Source of the DNA: Streptomyces sp. NBC_01296
GTDB lineage: Bacteria; Actinomycetota; Actinomycetes; Streptomycetales; Streptomycetaceae
DNA length: 64,000 bases
Reading direction: 5' to 3'
NCBI RefSeq assembly: GCF_035984415.1
Contig: NZ_CP130720.1
Span: 558,001-622,000, forward strand
The notes beneath the pieces are model-generated. The model had not been told where the DNA came from, made no database searches, and was given only the letters and a program-made list of their open reading frames with translations. Each line of letters starts with the position of its first letter. Positions within the stretch are counted from its first letter, which is position 1. The position numbers and the translations under genes were made by a program. Shown piece after piece: positions 52,227 to 60,218 of the stretch.

Positions 52227-52349
52227 TCAGGCGCCGTCCCCTCCAGCGCCCTCCCGACGCCTGCGGCGGCGTCGGCCGAGGGCTCCCGCCAAACCGATCA
52301 ACCCGCCTGTGAGCGCGCCGGACACGAGGATGCGCAAAAAGCCTTCCAC
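52227..52349 (-). CDS. Small membrane peptide with arginine-rich tail
   Basis: A ~40-residue protein: one hydrophobic helix (FLRILVSGALTGGLIGLAGALG) followed by a run of seven arginines and EGAGGDGA. GTG 52349 has GGGGGAG six bases upstream, a strong site. A longer frame from ATG 52412 is possible but has no such site. Family unknown; the layout suggests a small membrane anchor or antimicrobial-like peptide. Confidence 0.55.
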   Translation of the reverse strand: MEGFLRILVSGALTGGLIGLAGALGRRRRRRREGAGGDGA

Positions 52350-52474
52350 GGAATACTCCCCCTTCTGGACCAGGTTCACCGTTGCCCGGTTCGCGCTCGG
52401 GTGCCTGGTCAACTACGAACGGGGACACTATCGGCGTGCCGTCGGCCTGGCTTGGACAAATTTGACCTCGCCTC

Positions 52475-53350
52475 TCACAGGGCGAGGGCTCCCTCCGCCA
52501 CACGGGCGGCAGCCACCTGGCCGGGAGTGGTGTCGGCCAGGGCACGGAACTCGCGGTTGAGGTGGGCCTGGTCGTAGAAGCCGCAGGCAGCGGTCACTTC
52601 GGTGAGATGGGCACCCTCGCGGGAGAGCAGCCTCACGGCCCGGTGGAAGCGCAGGACGCGGGCGGACATCTTGGGCGTCAGGCCTATCTGTTCGGTGAAC
52701 CGGCGGACCAGGTGGCCCTGGCTCCAGCCCACTTCGGCCGCGATCCGGCCGACCTGGATCGCCCCGCCGGCCTGGGACAGCAGTCGCCAGGCATGGCTCA
52801 CCTCGGGCGCGGGATGCGGGCCGTGTTCCAGGCGGGCGGCCAAGGCGACGTCGAGCAGGTCGAACCGGGCTCCCCAGTCGCTGGTGGCTGCCAGTTGCTC
52901 CGCCAGCAGGCCCGCCTGGGGGCCGAGGACGTCGCACAGCCCGACCACCCTGTTGGTCAGCTCGCTCATCGGCATGGCGAACAGCCGGTAGGCACCCAGT
53001 GGAGTCAACTCGAGCCGGATCGCCTCCTGGCCGCCAGGGTGGTCACACACCCGGGGCCCGTCCTCCAGCCCCGCAACGAGCGAGCCGGTCACCTGGCTGT
53101 CCGGACTCGAGTCCCCCAGCCGATGGACCTGGCTGAACGGCTCCCCCAGGCTGATCACCACGACCGCTCGACCCGTGGGAACCAGCCGCACCCGATAGGG
53201 CACGGCGCCCGCCGCCTCCCAATAGCCGGCGTAGCTGTGCACGAACGGGCGTAACCGGGCGGGCCACGGGCGGGTCACCCGCCACCGGCCACCCAACCGG
53301 GTCATTGCGACTCCCCGACCGGCCGTGACTGCGCTTCCGGCCACCTGCAT
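52475..53350 (-). CDS. AraC-family transcriptional regulator
   Basis: A 291-residue protein. The C-terminal double helix-turn-helix occupies ~205-285 (IAAEVGWSQGHLVRRFTEQIGLTPKMSARVLRFHRAVRLL, then EVTAACGFYDQAHLNREFRALADTTPGQ). The N-terminal ~190 residues resemble the DUF6597-type sensor domain (LRPFVHSYAGYWE; VVVISLGEPF). GGAGGGGGAGGG precedes ATG 53350. The target is unknown. Confidence 0.88.
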   Translation of the reverse strand: MQVAGSAVTAGRGVAMTRLGGRWRVTRPWPARLRPFVHSYAGYWEAAGAVPYRVRLVPTGRAVVVISLGEPFSQVHRLGDSSPDSQVTGSLVAGLEDGPRVCDHPGGQEAIRLELTPLGAYRLFAMPMSELTNRVVGLCDVLGPQAGLLAEQLAATSDWGARFDLLDVALAARLEHGPHPAPEVSHAWRLLSQAGGAIQVGRIAAEVGWSQGHLVRRFTEQIGLTPKMSARVLRFHRAVRLLSREGAHLTEVTAACGFYDQAHLNREFRALADTTPGQVAAARVAEGALAL

Positions 53351-53454
53351 GTCCCTCCCCCTCCCGTGGCGACGAGGCGCCCGGCGCCGACCGAGCCCCC
53401 TGACGGGTCCGTGCGCCTCGGCCCCGCACCCCTCCCTGATCAAGCATCAGCTTC

Positions 53455-53919
53455 TCAGATGTGGCGGTGCGGAGCGATCGCGAGCCTCGCGATGTCGTCG
53501 TGAAGGTTGCGGGTATGACGGGGAAGGTCGGTGTTGAGGAAGTTGACGACGTCGGCGGGGCCGGGGGCCACGCGGCCCGCGAAGCGGTGGCGCAGCCGGT
53601 CCACGAGCGGATGGAAGTCGCCGCCGGTGTCGCGGGCCTCGACCAGCCCGTCCGTGACCAGGAGCAGTACGTCGCCCCGGGTGAGCCGGTGGCTCCACGC
53701 CACCGGTCCGTCCGCCGCGGCCAGGCTGCCCAGGCCGAGCGGCAGCGCCGGCGGGCCATCCAGCCTGCGCACCTCGCCGCGAGAGATCAGCACCTGCCCG
53801 ACCTGGTGCGGCGCCGGGCGGAGCAGGGCCCGCATCAGTGCCTCGGCGACCGAGTTGGCGTGGACGAGGTTGCGTTCCTGGCGGGTGGGGTGCGCGGCGA
53901 GCGCGGTCGAGAGGATCAA
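53455..53919 (-). pseudogene. SpoIIE/PP2C-type phosphatase with internal deletion
   Basis: The frame starts in the helical linker (HANSVAEALMRALLRPAPHQVG, as in RsbU-type phosphatases just before the catalytic domain) and jumps directly to the end of the PP2C domain (GEVRRLDGPPALPLGLG; DVLLLVTDGLVEARD). The metal-binding GGD core and the GDVxGHG block, about 150 residues, are absent. TTG start; no promoter seen. Confidence 0.65.
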
Positions 53920-53928
53920 GGAGCAGAC

Positions 53929-54159
53929 GTGAGGCGTGCGAAGAAGACCGCAGTCCTGACGATGCCGGCGGCACTCGGGGCGGTCGGCCTGGGCGGTGCC
54001 GTGCCCGCCTCCGCGGCGGACGGGGGGTCGGTGAGGGGGAGCAGGAACGCGAAGCCTGCCACGCAGCCGGTGAGCGCGGCGGTCGGCACGAGGCCGATCA
54101 CGGAAAGCGGGACGTCCAGGTCGGCGGCGACCGCGGTGAGTGCGGGCTGGACGGCGTAG
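53929..54159 (+). pseudogene. Signal-peptide stub of a secreted protein
   Basis: GTG 53929 has AAGGAG five bases upstream. It opens with a good signal peptide (VRRAKKTAVLTMPAALGAVG, then PASA-A). After ~30 residues the frame runs antisense through the MFS fragment to 54159. So the mature part is lost, and the junction lies near 54022-54030. Confidence 0.5.
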
Positions 54160-54230
54160 TTGTTCGCGATCGCCGTTCCGGCCATGGCGGCGAGCAGGAG
54201 CGTGGCGCCTCGGGGAAGGGGCCGGGTCAC
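54022..54230 (-). pseudogene. MFS transporter fragment (first two helices)
   Basis: GTG 54230 overlaps the XRE regulator stop by four bases. The frame encodes LLLAAMAGTAIANNYAVQPAL and GLVPTAALTGCVAGFAFLLPLTD, the first two helices of an MFS protein. It then runs into the neighbouring signal-peptide stub read backwards. The remaining ten helices are missing, so the regulator has lost its operon partner. Confidence 0.7.
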
Positions 54231-54820
54231 GGCCGTGCGCCGCGGGCGAGGATGACGGCGTAGCGGCACCCGGTGTCGGTGGTGTTGGCGAAGACGCGCG
54301 CGGTGGGCTCGCCGAGTTCGATGGTGTCGCCCCTGCCGAGTTCGTGGACGGCGTCCCCGTCGTGGAAGGTCAGGTGGCCGTCGAGGACCCAGACGACCTG
54401 GCGCACGAAGGCGAAGGCTGCGGCCGGATAGGGCACGCGGGCTCCCGGGGGCAGGTGGATCTCGGCAATCTCCGCGGGGAACTGCGGGCCGGTGATCTGG
54501 CGGCGCCGGTAGCCGGTGGCGGGGTCGCGCCACTCGGCCGCGTCGGCCTCGCGGTGCACCCCTGCGGTGCCTGCCGTCCCGTCGTCCTGCGCTCCTTCGG
54601 CGAGGGCCAGCAGGGAGGCGACGCTGAGCTGGAAGGCGGCGGACAACTTGCCCAGAACCACCGCGGTGGGGCTGCTCTCGCCCCGCTCGATCCGGCTGAT
54701 CATGGCCTGGGAGACGCCCGAGGCGTCCGCGAGCCGGGCCAGGGTCCAGCGGCGGCGTTCCCGTTCGGAGCGGACGCGGGCTGCGATCCGGGCCACCAGA
54801 GGATCTACTATGTTGGACAT
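54227..54820 (-). CDS. XRE-family regulator with C-terminal cupin
   Basis: A 197-residue regulator. The helix-turn-helix is RSERERRRWTLARLADASGVSQAMISRIERGESSPT (about 17-52). The cupin domain (~95-195) includes FVRQVVWVLDGHLTFHDGDAVHELGRGDTIELGEP. ATG 54820 lies within an inverted repeat, so the transcript may be leaderless and autoregulated. It is divergent from the GNAT gene and was followed by an MFS gene now truncated. Confidence 0.88.
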   Translation of the reverse strand: MSNIVDPLVARIAARVRSERERRRWTLARLADASGVSQAMISRIERGESSPTAVVLGKLSAAFQLSVASLLALAEGAQDDGTAGTAGVHREADAAEWRDPATGYRRRQITGPQFPAEIAEIHLPPGARVPYPAAAFAFVRQVVWVLDGHLTFHDGDAVHELGRGDTIELGEPTARVFANTTDTGCRYAVILARGARP

Positions 54821-54832
54821 GAATCCAATATA
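54809..54832. promoter_or_regulatory. Candidate XRE operator overlapping its start codon
   Basis: TATGTTGGA-CATGAA-TCCAATATA: near-perfect inverted repeat (one mismatch per arm), A+T-rich in a G+C-rich region. It spans the XRE ATG and lies 17 bp before the GNAT GTG. Binding would block both. Confidence 0.6.
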
Positions 54833-54848
54833 CGAGAGACGTCAAGCG

Positions 54849-55337
54849 GTGACGGTACGCCGGGCACTCCCCGGTGACGCGGAGGCCGTCCGCGCGATCC
54901 GCAACCATGCGATCGAACACTCGACGGCCCTGTGGACGGACACCCTGCAGTCCCCGGCCGAGGGGGCGGCGTGGCTCGCCGGCCACCTGGCGCGCGGCTC
55001 GGCGTTCATTGCCGAGGTGGAGGGCGAGACGGCCGGGTTCGCGGTCTACGGTCCGTGGCGGGAGAAGGACGGGTACCGCCACACCGTGGAGGACTCGGTC
55101 TACGTCCGCGAAGGCATGCACGGGCTGGGCATCGGCTCCGCGCTGCTGGCCGAACTCATCGCCTCGGCGCGCGATGCCGGCCACCACGTCGTGGTCGCCG
55201 GCATCGAAGCCGAGAACACCGCATCCATCCGGCTGCACGAACGGTTCGGCTTCCGCCACGCCGGCACGGTGCCGGAGGTCGGCACCAAGTTCGGCCGATG
55301 GCTCGACCTGACCCTCATGCAGCTGCCCCTGACCTGA
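54849..55337 (+). CDS. GNAT acetyltransferase (phosphinothricin-type)
   Basis: A ~162-residue N-acetyltransferase. The PAT-like start TVRRALPGDAEAVRAIRNHAIEHSTALWTDTLQS, the acetyl-CoA loop VYVREGMHGLGIGSALLAELI and the tail FGFRHAGTVPEVGTKFGRWLDLTLMQL are clear. Relatives N-acetylate amino-acid-like substrates such as phosphinothricin or methionine sulfoximine. GTG 54849 is chosen from family length, with GAGAG upstream; ATG 54812/54821 are within the operator. Confidence 0.87.
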   Translation: MTVRRALPGDAEAVRAIRNHAIEHSTALWTDTLQSPAEGAAWLAGHLARGSAFIAEVEGETAGFAVYGPWREKDGYRHTVEDSVYVREGMHGLGIGSALLAELIASARDAGHHVVVAGIEAENTASIRLHERFGFRHAGTVPEVGTKFGRWLDLTLMQLPLT

Positions 55338-55384
55338 TGGGCAGTTGCGCCTCGACGGTGACCTTCTCCCCGGGGGTCCGCGCA

Positions 55385-55422
55385 GGGAACGAACGGACGG
55401 CGCCCTCCGCCCGTTCGTTCCC
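55385..55422. terminator. Bidirectional terminator
   Basis: GGGAACGAACGG and CCGTTCGTTCCC, perfect 12-bp stem with a 14-base loop. It lies between the convergent GNAT (+) and LivF (-) genes. Confidence 0.7.
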
Positions 55423-55470
55423 CGTCGGTACTCCGTACGCATTCTGTGCACGCGTACGGGACGGGACCGC

Positions 55471-56178
55471 TCAGTCGACGCCGAGCAGGCGCCGCCGGTC
55501 GTCGGGGCGGGATGCGAATTCCGCACAGGCCGCTCGGTGGACGATGCACCCCTTCTGCATCACCGCGACCTCCTCGGCGACGGAGAACGCGAGCCCCAGG
55601 TTCTGCTCGACGAGGACGACCGACATGCCCTGAGCGCCCACCTCGCGGATCACCTCACCGACCTGGGCGACGATCGCGGGAGCCAGGCCGTCGGACGGCT
55701 CGTCGAGCAGCAGCAGGCGCGGATTGCCCAGCAGGGCCCTGGCGATCGCGAGCATCTGCTGTTCCCCGCCGGAGAGCTCGTCCCCACGGTGCCCGAGCCG
55801 CTCCCCCAGCCGCGGCAGCAGGTCGAGGACGCGGGCCCTCGTCCACGGGCCCGTCGCCGGACGCCTCGAGGCGATCGTCAGGTGCTCGGCCACGGTCAGC
55901 GGCGCGAACACCCGGCGCCCCTGCGGGACGACGCCGACCCCGGCTCGGGCGATCACGTCGACGCGGGCCCCGGCGATCTCCCGGCCATCGAGGGTGACGC
56001 TGCCTCCGTACGGCCGCACGAGCCCCATGACGGTCGAGATCAGGGTGGTCTTCCCGACCCCGTTGCGCCCGAGCACGGCGATGATCCCGCCCGCGTCGAG
56101 ATCCAGGTCGACACCGCCGAGGACGAGGCCCCCGGCGTAACCGGAGCGCAGCTCACGCACACTGAAGAACGGCTTCAC
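55471..56178 (-). CDS. livF: Branched-chain amino acid-type ABC transporter ATPase (LivF)
   Basis: A 235-residue LivF-type ATPase: Walker A GRNGVGKTT, signature LSGGEQQMLAIARALL, Walker B LLLLDEP and EPSDGLAPAIV, with the typical VEQNLGLAFSVAE. GTG 56178 overlaps the LivG stop by four bases; GGAGG is upstream. It is the last gene of the five-gene import operon. Confidence 0.92.
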   Translation of the reverse strand: MKPFFSVRELRSGYAGGLVLGGVDLDLDAGGIIAVLGRNGVGKTTLISTVMGLVRPYGGSVTLDGREIAGARVDVIARAGVGVVPQGRRVFAPLTVAEHLTIASRRPATGPWTRARVLDLLPRLGERLGHRGDELSGGEQQMLAIARALLGNPRLLLLDEPSDGLAPAIVAQVGEVIREVGAQGMSVVLVEQNLGLAFSVAEEVAVMQKGCIVHRAACAEFASRPDDRRRLLGVD

Positions 56179-56948
56179 GAGGAGACCTCCACGGTGCCGA
56201 GGTAGGCGTTCTGGACTTCGGCGCAGGCCCGTACCTCGTCCGGAGTGCCGGTCATCAGATGTCTGCCGAGGTGCATGACGGTGACCGTGTCGGCGAGCTC
56301 GAAGACCATGTCGAGGTCGTGTTCGATGAGCAGTACGGTCACCTCGCCGGGCAGCGCGGCGATCAGCTCGGTGAGCCGCGCGGTCTCCGCGGGAGACATG
56401 CCGGCGGCAGGCTCGTCCAGGAGCAGCAGCCGGGGGTCGGTGGCCAGTGCGACGGCGACCTCCAGCTGCCGCCGCTCGCCGTGCGAGAGTTCGGCCGCCG
56501 CGACCTCGTGCCGGGTGGGCAGGCCCACCCGCTCGAGCAGTGCATGCGCCCGTGCGAGTTCCTTCGGCCGGGCGCCGACCTTCCGCCGGCCGCCCAGGCC
56601 TCCCCCGGCCCGGCGCAACACGGCGAGCAGGACGTTCTCCAGCACGGACTCGCGCATGAAGAGACTGGAGTGCTGAAACGTCGCTGCGATGCCGAGCCCG
56701 ACCCGGCGGTGCACGGGCAGCCGGGTCACGTCGTTCCCGTCGACGAGGACGGATCCGCCGGTGACGGGCAGCGTTCCGGAGATCAGCCCGAACAGGGTCG
56801 ACTTGCCCGCACCGTTCGGGCCGATGATCGCGTGCCGCGCCCCGGCCGTCACCGTGAGGGAGACCTCGTCCAGGGCCCGGAAGGACCCGAAGTGCCGTGA
56901 CAGCTGCCGTAGTTCGAGCAGGGAATGGTGGTGGTCGCGGTCTGTCAC
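56175..56948 (-). CDS. livG: Branched-chain amino acid-type ABC transporter ATPase (LivG)
   Basis: A 257-residue LivG-type ATPase: Walker A GPNGAGKST, LFMRESVLENVLLAV, signature LSHGERRQLEVAVAL, Walker B LLLLDEPAAGMSPAE and IEHDLDMVFELAD. LSHGE is the usual LivG form. GTG overlapping the LivM stop. Confidence 0.92.
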   Translation of the reverse strand: MTDRDHHHSLLELRQLSRHFGSFRALDEVSLTVTAGARHAIIGPNGAGKSTLFGLISGTLPVTGGSVLVDGNDVTRLPVHRRVGLGIAATFQHSSLFMRESVLENVLLAVLRRAGGGLGGRRKVGARPKELARAHALLERVGLPTRHEVAAAELSHGERRQLEVAVALATDPRLLLLDEPAAGMSPAETARLTELIAALPGEVTVLLIEHDLDMVFELADTVTVMHLGRHLMTGTPDEVRACAEVQNAYLGTVEVSS

Positions 56949-57925
56949 GCCGTCCCCTTCCGGGTGAGCTTGAGCGGCAGCCGTACGCCCGCCAGCCCGC
57001 GGGGCAGCGTGTAGACGGCGACGACGAAGAGCACACCGAGCAGCAACGGCCCGCGCCCGGCGACGACTTCGAGGTTTCCGAGGTAATCGCGGGTGAGCCA
57101 GACCAGTGCGGCGCCGGCGCAGGCCCCCCACATCGAGCCGGAGCCGCCGATGACGACGGCCAGCAGCGCCAGGGCGGCGATCTCGAATCCGGCGTCGCCG
57201 GGCGAGACGAACCGCTGGACCGAGACCCACAGGGCTCCGGCGGCCCCGGCCACCGCCCCGGCGCCGCAGTAGGCGGTCAGGGCGTAGCGCTGCGTCGGGT
57301 ATCCGATCGCCTTCATCCGCGGCTCGTTGTCGCGGATGCCGCGCAGGGCGAGGGCGAACGGAGTCGAGCCCAGGCGCGAGACGGCCGCGAAGAGCAGCAG
57401 GAACACGGCCAGTACGTAGAAGTAGACCAGCCCGTCCAGCGCCAGGGCGGGCATGCCGGGCAGCGGTACGACGGGCGGGATGCCCGACACTCCGTCGGTG
57501 CCGTTCGTCAGCGACTTCCAGTTGACGGCGGCGCTGTACGCGATCTCGCCGATGGCCAGCGTCAGCATCAGGAAGACGACGCCCCGGGCCCGCACCGCCA
57601 GCCACCCGGTGGGCACCGCCACGAGCGCGGAGACGCCCGCGGCGATGAGGAGTTGGAGGATTGCGATGTCGGTGAGTCGCGTCGCCACGATCGCGGCCGT
57701 ATAGGCGCCGACCCCGAAGTAGGCCGACTGGCCGAGGGTCGGCAGTCCGGTCAGGCCGGTGAGCAGGTTCACGCTGATGGCGAGGAGCCCGAACACCAGG
57801 ATCCGCGACAGGGTGCCGATGGCGTACGGGCCGAGGACGAAGGGGGCGAGGGCGAGGGCGACGACCACGGCGGCGGTCAGGGCCGGCCGCCGCACGCCCT
57901 TCCCGGCAGCTCTGTTCGGGCTCAT
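56945..57925 (-). CDS. livM: Branched-chain amino acid-type ABC permease (LivM)
   Basis: A 326-residue membrane protein, ~9 helices. The LivM hallmarks are LAISVNLLTGLTGLPTLGQSAYFGVGAYTAA near residues 45-75 and ALRGIRDNEPRMKAIGYPTQRYALTAY. ATG overlaps the LivH stop (ATGA). Confidence 0.92.
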   Translation of the reverse strand: MSPNRAAGKGVRRPALTAAVVVALALAPFVLGPYAIGTLSRILVFGLLAISVNLLTGLTGLPTLGQSAYFGVGAYTAAIVATRLTDIAILQLLIAAGVSALVAVPTGWLAVRARGVVFLMLTLAIGEIAYSAAVNWKSLTNGTDGVSGIPPVVPLPGMPALALDGLVYFYVLAVFLLLFAAVSRLGSTPFALALRGIRDNEPRMKAIGYPTQRYALTAYCGAGAVAGAAGALWVSVQRFVSPGDAGFEIAALALLAVVIGGSGSMWGACAGAALVWLTRDYLGNLEVVAGRGPLLLGVLFVVAVYTLPRGLAGVRLPLKLTRKGTA

Positions 57926-58800
57926 GCACGCACCGCCGACGGGACCAGGCCGTTCGGGCGGACCACGAGCACCAGGAGCATGGTGCCGAAGAGGAGGAAG
58001 GGGGCGTACTCGGGGAGCAGCGCCACCCCGAGGGTCTGCACCTGCCCTATGAGGAGCGCTCCGGCGAGTGCTCCGCGCACGGATCCGAGGCCGCCCACGA
58101 CCACGACGACGAGCGAGAGGACGAGCACGGTCTCGTCGACGCCCGGCCCGGGGCCCAGAATCGGCGCCCCGAGAACACCGCCGACCACCGCCAGGGCCGC
58201 GCCGGAGGCGAAGACCCCGTACAGCACCTTGCGGACGTCGACCCCCAGCGCGCGCACCATGTCCCGGTCCGCGACGGCGGCCCGTACCAGCGCCCCGAGC
58301 GAGCTGCGTTCGAAGACGAGGTGGACGAGGAGCGCGAGGGCTGCCGCGACGCCGATGAAGACCAGCCGGTAGACCGGATAGGCGTGGCCGACGAGGGACA
58401 CCGTCCCGCGCAGGGCCGTCGGCGGGTCCGTGGGCAGCACCTCACCGCCGAAGGCCGCGGCGAGGAGGTCGGCGACGATGAACGTGATGCCGAGCGTCAG
58501 CACGGCCTGGTCCAGGTGCCCGCGCCGGGCCAGCGGCCGGGTGAGGAACGTGAGTGCAGCTCCGCCCATGCCGCCCACCAGGGCGCCGGCCGCCAGGGCG
58601 AGGACCAGACCCCACAGGCTCCCGTCGGACAGCGCGTAGGCGACGTACGCGCCGGCGAGGTAGAGCGTGCCGTGGGCCAGGTTCAGCACGTCCATCATGC
58701 CGAAGACCAGGGAGAGTCCGACCGCGATCGTGAACAGCAGCAGACCGAAGGCCACCCCGTCAACGACGCTGACGAGGTTGCCGTTCAACCATCCGGTCAT
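57922..58800 (-). CDS. livH: Branched-chain amino acid-type ABC permease (LivH)
   Basis: A 292-residue membrane protein, ~8 helices. The hallmarks are GLSLVFGMMDVLNLAHGTLYLAGAYVAY near the N-terminus and VVVVVGGLGSVRGALAGALLIGQVQTLG near the C-terminus. ATG 58800 begins one base after the binding-protein stop. Confidence 0.92.
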   Translation of the reverse strand: MTGWLNGNLVSVVDGVAFGLLLFTIAVGLSLVFGMMDVLNLAHGTLYLAGAYVAYALSDGSLWGLVLALAAGALVGGMGGAALTFLTRPLARRGHLDQAVLTLGITFIVADLLAAAFGGEVLPTDPPTALRGTVSLVGHAYPVYRLVFIGVAAALALLVHLVFERSSLGALVRAAVADRDMVRALGVDVRKVLYGVFASGAALAVVGGVLGAPILGPGPGVDETVLVLSLVVVVVGGLGSVRGALAGALLIGQVQTLGVALLPEYAPFLLFGTMLLVLVVRPNGLVPSAVRA

Positions 58801-58801
58801 G

Positions 58802-59977
58802 TCAGCCGCCCAGTCGGCCGAGCTCGGAGGTGGCGGTGTTGGCCCCCTGCTTGACCTCGCGCAGGTACCAGGGCTGGACGGGCGTGCCGCCGCTGTTGAA
58901 CTGCCAGGTACCGCGCGGGCTGTCGATGTCCCCCACCTTGGCGATGGCGGCGTTGACCGATTCCGGGGTCACGGTGCCACCGGCCGCCTTGATCGCTTTG
59001 TCGAGCACCTGCGCCGCGTCCCATGACGCCATCGCGTAGGTGGTCGCGGGCGCGCCGTAGGCGGACTGGTAGGCGGGCGCGAACTGCTTGTTGGCCGCGT
59101 TGTCCAGGTCCGCGCTGTAGTTGAGCGCGGTGAGGATGCCGTCGGCCGCCTCCCCCTGTCCCTTCAGCACGCCGCCCTCGGTGAGGAAGCCCGGCGCGTA
59201 GAGCGGGATCTTGCCGGCCAGCCCGAAGTCCCGGTACTGCTTGACGAAGTCGACGGCCGCGCCGCCCGCGTAGAAGCAGAAGACCGCCTTCGCGCCGGAG
59301 TTCTCGATCTGCGCGAGGTACGGCTGGAAGTTCTTCGTCCCCGGGAACGGGGTATAGACCTCCTCCCCCGCGAGCTTGCCGCCGGCGGGGAGGAAGGTGG
59401 ACTTGAACCCCTCGACCTCGTCCTTGCCCGCCTGGTAGCCCGCGGCGATCATGAAGACCGGACCGCCGGCCTTCTCCGCGACGTACTTGCCCAGCGCCTT
59501 GCCCGGCTCGTCGTTGACGTACGAGGTGCGCCAGATGTACTTGGTCCCGGTGAGTGTGGTCGGCGAGGCGTTCGAGCCGACGAGCGGGATCTTGCTGGTC
59601 TCGAAGAGGTCCTTGACCCCGTTGATCGTGGCCGAGCTGACCACGCCGCTCACCGCCAGCACCCGGTCCTGCTTGACGAGCTTCTCCGCCGCCGCCTTGC
59701 CCGAGTCGGCCGTTTCCCCCTCGTCGGCGATCACTGTCTGCACTTCGCGGCCGCCGAGTCTGCCGCCGTGCTGCTTGACGTAGAGATCGAAGCCCTGCTT
59801 CATGTCGTCGCCGAGCGCCTTGTAGGTCCCGGACTGCGGGACGAGGAGCCCGATCTTCACGGGCCCGCCCTGCTTGTCGCCGTCGCCGGTCCCGAGGCTG
59901 GCGCCACCGCATGCGGTGGTCAGCAAGAGGCCCGTCGTGACGGCGATCAGACCAACGGGACGAAACCGACCTGCCAT
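58802..59977 (-). CDS. livK: Branched-chain amino acid-type substrate-binding lipoprotein
   Basis: A 391-residue type I periplasmic-binding protein. The lipoprotein signal ends LLLTTACGG (Cys near 23). Family blocks: VKIGLLVPQSGTYKALGDDMKQGFDLYVKQ, VVSSATINGVKDLFETSKIPLVGSNAS, AQIENSGAKAVFCFYAGG, YAMASWDAAQVL. The ligand could be an amino acid, amide or aromatic acid. GGAG precedes ATG 59977. It is first in the operon; two decayed hydrolase genes lie beyond the esterase that follows it. Confidence 0.9.
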   Translation of the reverse strand: MAGRFRPVGLIAVTTGLLLTTACGGASLGTGDGDKQGGPVKIGLLVPQSGTYKALGDDMKQGFDLYVKQHGGRLGGREVQTVIADEGETADSGKAAAEKLVKQDRVLAVSGVVSSATINGVKDLFETSKIPLVGSNASPTTLTGTKYIWRTSYVNDEPGKALGKYVAEKAGGPVFMIAAGYQAGKDEVEGFKSTFLPAGGKLAGEEVYTPFPGTKNFQPYLAQIENSGAKAVFCFYAGGAAVDFVKQYRDFGLAGKIPLYAPGFLTEGGVLKGQGEAADGILTALNYSADLDNAANKQFAPAYQSAYGAPATTYAMASWDAAQVLDKAIKAAGGTVTPESVNAAIAKVGDIDSPRGTWQFNSGGTPVQPWYLREVKQGANTATSELGRLGG

Positions 59978-60218
59978 GGAGACTCCGTACGTGGTGAGCC
60001 GGCCCTGGTGGACCGGGTGTTGCCGATGGGGTGCCGTGGAGGGTGACACGTGTCTATCGCGCACTTGAGACGGCCGTCAATAGTTCGCGAGATATCGAGC
60101 GGCGAGACGCACTCACCCTTGACCCCACTCACAGACATGCCGTAACACTTGCGGTCGTCAAACCTCCGCCATATCGATGCGGCGGGCGGGCCCGTGATCA
60201 GTCAGGGAGTGATGCACC

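Noticed and set aside
54810..54848. Longer GNAT start at ATG 54812 or 54821
   Set aside because: These codons lie inside the inverted repeat and lack a ribosome binding site; family proteins begin near GTG 54849.
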